From CAZUFB01 sp048173955 (lineage in GTDB: Bacteria > Actinomycetota > Coriobacteriia > Coriobacteriales > UMGS124): a stretch of 34,533 nt of DNA. The DNA lies in the NCBI GenBank assembly GCA_048173955.1, contig DBEYOB010000100.1, positions 1 to 34,533 on the forward strand. The letters run 5' to 3'. The notes beneath the pieces were generated by a model. The model was not told where the DNA came from. It searched no databases and was given only the letters and a program-made list of their open reading frames with translations. A program made the translations under genes and the position numbers. Position 1 is the first letter of the stretch. Each line of letters begins with the position of its first letter. Positions 31,263-34,533 of this stretch are shown in pieces.

Positions 31263-32558
31263 ATGGCAGCAGCGCAGGACAGCAGGGCTGGGCAATCTCA
31301 TGGTGGCAGCGGGTTCAGCTCCCGCAGCCCCCAAAAACCCACGGGCCGCAGGTCGGTGAACCCCCGCACCCGCCGCATCCTCGCGGCCGCGCTCGCCGTC
31401 ATGGCCGTCGCGCTGCTCGCATGGGCGCTGTTCGGCGGGCCGGCGGGCACCTACATGAGCTACCCGGACTTTATGGACGAGCTCGAGGCGGGCAACGTCG
31501 CCACGGCCACCATCGGCGACGGATCGGTCTCTTTCGCCCTTGCGGGCGACGATGCCGCCTACTACACCGACAACCCTGAGCGCGACGGCTTCAAGGAGCG
31601 GCTGCTGCTCGCCGGGGTCGAGGTGGGCAGCGCCGCGGGTGCCGACGACGTGTTCAACCTCGTGCTCGACGTGCTGTTCTACGCGTTTTTCTTCGGGACG
31701 GTCGGGGCGGTCGCCGTGAGCCTCGTCCGGTACAGCCGCAACACGTTCAAGGTGGTGCGCCGCACCGGGGTCACCTTTGCCGACGTCGCCGGCATGGAGG
31801 GGCCCAAGCGCGAGCTGCGCCGCCTGGTGGAGGTGCTCAAGGACCCGGCCGGCTACGCCAAGCGCGGCGTGCGCCCGGTGAAGGGCGTCATCCTCGAGGG
31901 GCCTCCCGGCAACGGCAAGACGCTGTTCGCCCGGGCGCTCGCCCAAGAAGCAGGCGTGAACTTCATCGCCACCAAGGGCGCCGACTTCCAGAGTGCCTTC
32001 ATGTCCCTCGGCGCGCGCAAGATTCGCATGCTCTTTGCCAAGGCGGCGCGCCACAAGCCGTGCATCGTGTTCATCGACGAGTTCGACAGCATCGGCGAGC
32101 GCCGCAACTATGCGGGCACCGGCATCGACAAGGAGAACAACCGCATCATCACCGCCATGCTCAACGAGATGGACGGCTTTGCGGCAAACGACGGCATCCT
32201 CGTGGTGGCGGCGACCAACTCGTACCGCTCGCTCGACCCCGCGCTCGTGCGGCCGGGGCGCTTCGACGTCAAGCTCACCGTGGGCAACCCCGACGCCGCC
32301 ACCCGCCGCGAGCTCGTGGAGCTCTACACGCAGGGACGCGGCCGCGCGCTCGACCCGAGCCTCTCCCCCGAAGAGCTCGTCGCCGCGTTCGATGGCCTGA
32401 GCTGCGCCGCCATCGAGACCTGCCTCAACGGCGCGGCGGCCGCGGCGATGGAGGCCGACGGCACAAGCGGGGCCGGGGCGCCCAGCGGCGCGATCACGAT
32501 GGAGCTTGTGCGCACGGCGGCGGAGAAGGCTGACGTGCGGCTGAAGGAGCGCAGTTGA
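31263..32558 (+). CDS. FtsH-like membrane AAA+ ATPase without protease domain
   Basis: 431 residues. TM1 is about 38-57, a short FtsH-type external domain follows (YMSYPDFMDELEAGNVATAT), TM2 about 136-156, then the AAA module: FADVAGMEGPKRELRRLVE, Walker A GPPGNGKT (213-220), Walker B IVFIDE (268-273), second region of homology with Arg330 and Arg333 in LVRPGRFD. The pore loop reads AFMSLG in place of the usual MFVGVG. The protein ends about 50 residues after the lid; the zinc-peptidase domain with HExxH is missing. FtsH is normally about 640 residues. It may act as an unfoldase, or pair with a complete FtsH. ATG 31263 follows GGCAGGG. Confidence 0.85.
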   Translation: MAAAQDSRAGQSHGGSGFSSRSPQKPTGRRSVNPRTRRILAAALAVMAVALLAWALFGGPAGTYMSYPDFMDELEAGNVATATIGDGSVSFALAGDDAAYYTDNPERDGFKERLLLAGVEVGSAAGADDVFNLVLDVLFYAFFFGTVGAVAVSLVRYSRNTFKVVRRTGVTFADVAGMEGPKRELRRLVEVLKDPAGYAKRGVRPVKGVILEGPPGNGKTLFARALAQEAGVNFIATKGADFQSAFMSLGARKIRMLFAKAARHKPCIVFIDEFDSIGERRNYAGTGIDKENNRIITAMLNEMDGFAANDGILVVAATNSYRSLDPALVRPGRFDVKLTVGNPDAATRRELVELYTQGRGRALDPSLSPEELVAAFDGLSCAAIETCLNGAAAAAMEADGTSGAGAPSGAITMELVRTAAEKADVRLKERS

Positions 32559-32605
32559 AAAAGCTCAGCCGACAGGGCTGCCAGACCGGAGTAGGGCGGG
32601 ACGCA

Positions 32606-33304
32606 ATGGACTTCTCGGTCGAGGAGAGCAAAGAAATTTGGAACGAGAACGCCGCGTTCTGGGACGGTGCGATGGGCGACGAGTCCAACGACTTCCACCG
32701 CGAGGTCGTGCGTCCTCGGGTGACGGAGCTGCTCGAACCCGTCCCCGGCGACTACGTGCTCGACGCGGCCTGCGGCAACGGCAACTACTCCGCGTTCCTC
32801 GCCGAGCGGGGCGCCTCGGTGGTGGCCTTCGACTACAGCGAGCGGATGATCGAGCTGGCGCGGGCCCGACAGGCGCGTTGGTCAGAGCGCATCGAGTTCT
32901 GCGTGGCCGACGCCACAGACCGGGCAAGCCTGCTTGCGCTCAGGCGCGACCGACCGTTCACCAAGGCGGTGTCCAACATGGCGGTCATGGACATCGCGGA
33001 CATCGAGCCGCTGTTTACGGCGGTTCACGAGCTGCTGGCCGACGGCGGGGCCTTTGTGTTCGCGACGCAGCACCCCTGCTTCGTCACGCTCACCGACCGC
33101 TACATGACACCGCACGCCTATTACGACATCGCGATCGAGGGGCAGCCGCGCAAGCAGTGCTACTATCACCGCTCCCTGCAGGATATCTTCGGCACCTGCC
33201 TCCGCGCCGGGTTCGTGGTCGACGGGCTCAGCGAGGCGTGCCATAAGACCAACCGGGAGATTCCCGCCGTGCTGGCTGTGCGGGTGCGGAAGGCCGCCCG
33301 ATAG
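32606..33304 (+). CDS. SAM-dependent methyltransferase, class I
   Basis: 232 residues. The nucleotide-binding motif VLDAACGNGNYSAFLAERGA (51-70) is followed by VVAFDYSERMI (acidic Asp at the end of beta 2) and VADATD. The C-terminal half (HPCFVTLTDRYM, YYHRSLQDIFGTCLRAGFVV) fits small-molecule methyltransferases of the UbiE/Methyltransf_11 class. Substrate unknown. ATG 32606 is chosen. A TTG at 32555 with AAGGAG five bases upstream, overlapping the FtsH-like stop, would add 17 residues and is a real alternative. Confidence 0.88.
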   Translation: MDFSVEESKEIWNENAAFWDGAMGDESNDFHREVVRPRVTELLEPVPGDYVLDAACGNGNYSAFLAERGASVVAFDYSERMIELARARQARWSERIEFCVADATDRASLLALRRDRPFTKAVSNMAVMDIADIEPLFTAVHELLADGGAFVFATQHPCFVTLTDRYMTPHAYYDIAIEGQPRKQCYYHRSLQDIFGTCLRAGFVVDGLSEACHKTNREIPAVLAVRVRKAAR

Positions 33305-33370
33305 GCGTTCGGCAGGGTTCCAGCAAAACGATGCACCAACAAGATGGCATACCGGCGGCAGAACCGTCCA

Positions 33371-33431
33371 CAAAACGTCGGGTAAACTATCCGCAGAATC
33401 ACTAGTAGATTTTCTGCAAAACGTCGGATAG
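33371..33431. repeat. Nested direct and inverted repeats
   Basis: CAAAACGTCGGGTA (33371-33384) and CAAAACGTCGGATA (33417-33430) are direct copies with 13 of 14 bases equal. Between and over them, CTATCCG (33387-33393) pairs with CGGATAG (33425-33431), GCAGAA (33393-33398) pairs with TTCTGC (33412-33417), and ACTAGT (33401-33406) is a palindrome at the centre. The order suggests a regulatory or repeat-element structure; it is not a CRISPR. Confidence 0.55.
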
Positions 33432-33443
33432 ACCAGGGTTTCC

Positions 33444-33653
33444 CTATGAAAATAGCAAGTCAACCCCATTGTCTTCATCGTTGAAGAAATTGGCCCCTGG
33501 GCATCCAACCTCAAATCGCCCATCCGCATCAACAAGCGGCCAAAATGCCCTTTTGTCGACCCCTCGATACCTGCGGTCATCCTCAAGGCATCCGCCAAAA
33601 CCCTTGCAGGTAACCTGGAAACGTTCGCCGTGATCGAAGGCATAGGGATGCAC
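33444..33653 (-). pseudogene. Possible remnant of a small protein gene
   Basis: An open frame of 69 codons from GTG 33653 reads like a real protein (GERFQVTCKGFGGCLEDD, ADGRFEVGCPGANFFNDED), with balanced composition and no low complexity. It has no ribosome site and an in-frame TAG 18 bases upstream. It may be the 3' part of a broken gene. I do not recognise a family. The rest of the 33305-33735 gap holds nothing else I can support. Confidence 0.35.
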
Positions 33654-33734
33654 TTCTGTATGTCGGCAATATCGCTACGGGACGCGCTCGGATGGATGGT
33701 CGATGCAATTCGAACAAGACGCACGGTCATCGGT

Positions 33735-33760
33735 AAACAAAAAAGCCGAGGACCTTGCGG
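33735..33760. repeat. Left copy of a 26-base direct repeat (terminator sequence)
   Basis: Bases 33735-33760 are identical to 34508-34533 at the window edge. The copy includes the A run and the left arm and loop of the terminator hairpin. The repeat may continue beyond the window. Confidence 0.85.
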
Positions 33761-33769
33761 CCCTCGGCT
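33739..33769 (-). terminator. Rho-independent terminator of the toxin-antitoxin/tRNA-like transcript
   Basis: AGCCGAGG (33744-33751) pairs with CCTCGGCT (33762-33769); CC/GG extend the stem after one mismatch, with loop TTGC. On the minus strand six T follow. It lies 13 bases after the end of the tRNA-like sequence. Confidence 0.85.
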
Positions 33770-33782
33770 CTCGGCTTCTCGG

Positions 33783-33856
33783 TGGCAGGATGGACGGGAA
33801 TCGAACCCGCGACCTCCGGCGCGGTGGGCCGGCGCTCTAGCCAACCGGTTCATCCC
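33783..33856 (-). tRNA. tRNA-like sequence, probably a degenerate tRNA gene; anticodon not assignable
   Basis: The 3' half is tRNA-like: T-arm GCGGG-TTCGATT-CCCGT, acceptor strand CCATCCT, discriminator G and encoded CCA (33783-33785). The D-loop part GGTTGGCTAGAGC and an anticodon stem CCGGC/GCCGG are also there. The 5' end (GGGATG from 33856) pairs with the acceptor strand over five to six bases. The 5' strand of the D stem is lost (about three bases short), and the anticodon loop CCACCGC has no U33; positions 34-36 would read ACC. It starts 12 bases past the antitoxin-like stop and is followed by a terminator. It is either a decayed tRNA or a tRNA-derived attachment-site copy. Confidence 0.5.
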
Positions 33857-33868
33857 GTCCAACAGACG

Positions 33869-34144
33869 TCAGGAAACCGCCGCAAGGTCGCGGTCAATCA
33901 GGCTGCGTATGTAGTCGGAACGGCTCATCGACAGGCTTGCGGCGCGCTTGTCCATGGCTGCGACCTTCGACGCCGCCTCTCTGAACGAGATGCTTTTCAG
34001 AGGCTCTTCATACAAAGGAGGCCGACCCATCGTCACCTTGCCCATATGGGAAGAGTCCCAAGAATCATCTTCATACGCCGCAGCACGGGCATCCATTTCG
34101 TCTTCATCCATACCGATTAAGGCGTTAAGCTCTTCGCGATTCAC
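33869..34144 (-). CDS. Antitoxin-like ribbon-helix-helix protein
   Basis: 91 residues from GTG 34144, which follows GGAGG by five bases; the upstream gene's TAA lies two bases before the start. The N-terminus is acidic (MDEDEMDARAAAYEDD). The C-terminal part, PLKSISFREAASKVAAMDKR and SLSMSRSDYIRSLIDRDLA, fits the strand-helix-helix of CopG/Arc-type DNA-binding antitoxins. It should bind the upstream-encoded protein and the promoter palindrome at 34443-34453. The gene order, toxin first and RHH antitoxin second, is that of BrnTA modules, although the partner does not look like BrnT. Larger A/T share than the core genes fits an accessory module. Confidence 0.75.
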   Translation of the reverse strand: MNREELNALIGMDEDEMDARAAAYEDDSWDSSHMGKVTMGRPPLYEEPLKSISFREAASKVAAMDKRAASLSMSRSDYIRSLIDRDLAAVS

Positions 34145-34146
34145 TG

Positions 34147-34416
34147 TTACCTCCGTTTCGACAGTCCAAGTTCGACGAGCATCTTGCGCGTTGGCGGCGT
34201 AAACGCGTGGTATATGACAAAGCAACCGTCGGCAGCGCAGCGTGCGACCATTTCGATAAGCCTGCCATGACTGTCAGAACCTATGGCAACAACTTCATCG
34301 ACATCAAAGCGCACTGCCGAGCGGATGCATCCCTCCCACGCATCAAGGACATCCTTTTCAGTAAGCTCGGGATGCCTCTCATGTATGCGTGGATGAACAA
34401 ACACATCGGACGACAT
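34147..34416 (-). CDS. Toxin-like small protein of a putative toxin-antitoxin pair
   Basis: 89 residues from ATG 34416, with AGAAGG seven bases upstream. Features are VHPRIHERHPELTEKDVLDAWEG, a strand VAIGSDSHGRLIEMVARC and IYHAFTPPTRKMLVELGL. The two-strand, helix-flanked pattern with a conserved GRLIEM-like core recalls small RelE/BrnT-fold toxins, but I cannot assign a family by motif. It lies two bases ahead of the ribbon-helix-helix gene, with the antitoxin ribosome site inside its last codons, so the two are coupled. Toxic activity is inferred from this arrangement. Confidence 0.7.
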   Translation of the reverse strand: MSSDVFVHPRIHERHPELTEKDVLDAWEGCIRSAVRFDVDEVVAIGSDSHGRLIEMVARCAADGCFVIYHAFTPPTRKMLVELGLSKRR

Positions 34417-34442
34417 TCGCGAGCCTTCTTTCGTAGTACGTA

Positions 34443-34460
34443 TTGTCAGACAAAAGTATA
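34443..34460 (-). promoter_or_regulatory. Promoter and operator of the toxin-antitoxin pair
   Basis: Minus-strand TATACT (34455-34460) is a good -10. Directly downstream, TTGTCAGACAA at 34443-34453 is a perfect 5-1-5 palindrome, a fitting site for the ribbon-helix-helix antitoxin. No -35 match is evident. Confidence 0.55.
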
Positions 34461-34507
34461 CCCTACGCAAGCCCTGTCGCGAGAAGAGATTTATCGATTG
34501 TGGGCGA

Positions 34508-34533
34508 AAACAAAAAAGCCGAGGACCTTGCGG
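34508..34533 (-). terminator. Partial second copy of the terminator, cut by window end
   Basis: Identical to 33735-33760 over all 26 bases to the window edge. It contains the A run and the first arm of the hairpin; the second arm lies outside. It predicts a minus-strand gene, perhaps an intact tRNA, just beyond the window. Confidence 0.6.

Noticed and set aside
31263..32558. Complete FtsH protease
   Set aside because: No HExxH zinc motif; the frame stops shortly after the AAA lid and another gene follows.
33371..33431. CRISPR or phage attachment core
   Set aside because: Two copies only with inverted arms, no spacers, no integrase in the window.

Overview
The window is GC-rich bacterial DNA with dense genes, strong codon bias to G/C at third positions and many ATG/GTG starts behind GGAGG-like ribosome sites. 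Two Tat-exported FAD flavoproteins (one with a C-terminal FMN-binding domain), LysR-type regulators beside each of them, rubrerythrin, a VanRS-like two-component system and a carboxymuconolactone-decarboxylase-like protein together suggest an anaerobic actinobacterium of the Coriobacteriia (Eggerthellaceae-like gut organism). That assignment is inference from gene content; no 16S rRNA gene is present.

Layout. 1-4.6 kb: a 3'-truncated DHA2-type MFS exporter and a LysR regulator on the minus strand, divergent from an exported FMN/FAD flavoprotein reductase. 4.9-7.6 kb: a minus-strand operon HD-domain hydrolase - response regulator - sensor kinase with overlapping genes. 7.7-8.7 kb: an exported protein with an internal duplication. 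9.0-10.7 kb: proline-iminopeptidase-like hydrolase and YaaA. 11.0-11.8 kb: a Crp/Fnr regulator. 12.0-17.3 kb: a five-gene nickel/peptide-class ABC importer whose ATPase carries a histidine-rich segment. 17.4-22.1 kb: an FtsX-type permease and its ATPase on the minus strand, divergent from a TetR regulator over a shared operator. 22.5-25.7 kb: the second Tat flavoprotein, divergent from a LysR gene. 26.2-29.7 kb: rubrerythrin, a MutY-like glycosylase without the usual iron-sulfur cysteines, a HAD phosphatase and a LysR gene. 29.9-33.3 kb: a CMD-family protein, a small inverted-repeat element, a PPOX-like protein, an FtsH-like ATPase without a protease domain and a methyltransferase. 33.3-34.5 kb: a repeat-rich patch, an ORF remnant, a tRNA-like sequence, a toxin-antitoxin-like pair and a terminator that is repeated at the window edge.

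How it fits together. Divergent regulator/target pairs recur (LysR-flavoprotein twice, LysR-CMD protein, TetR-ABC exporter), each with an inverted repeat or promoter elements in the shared gap. The exported flavoproteins are best read as terminal reductases for organic electron acceptors. The most unusual parts are the 169-bp MITE-like element (30499-30667) and the right end (33735-34533), where a degenerate tRNA-like sequence lies 12 bases behind an antitoxin-like gene and a 26-base terminator segment occurs twice, about 770 bases apart.
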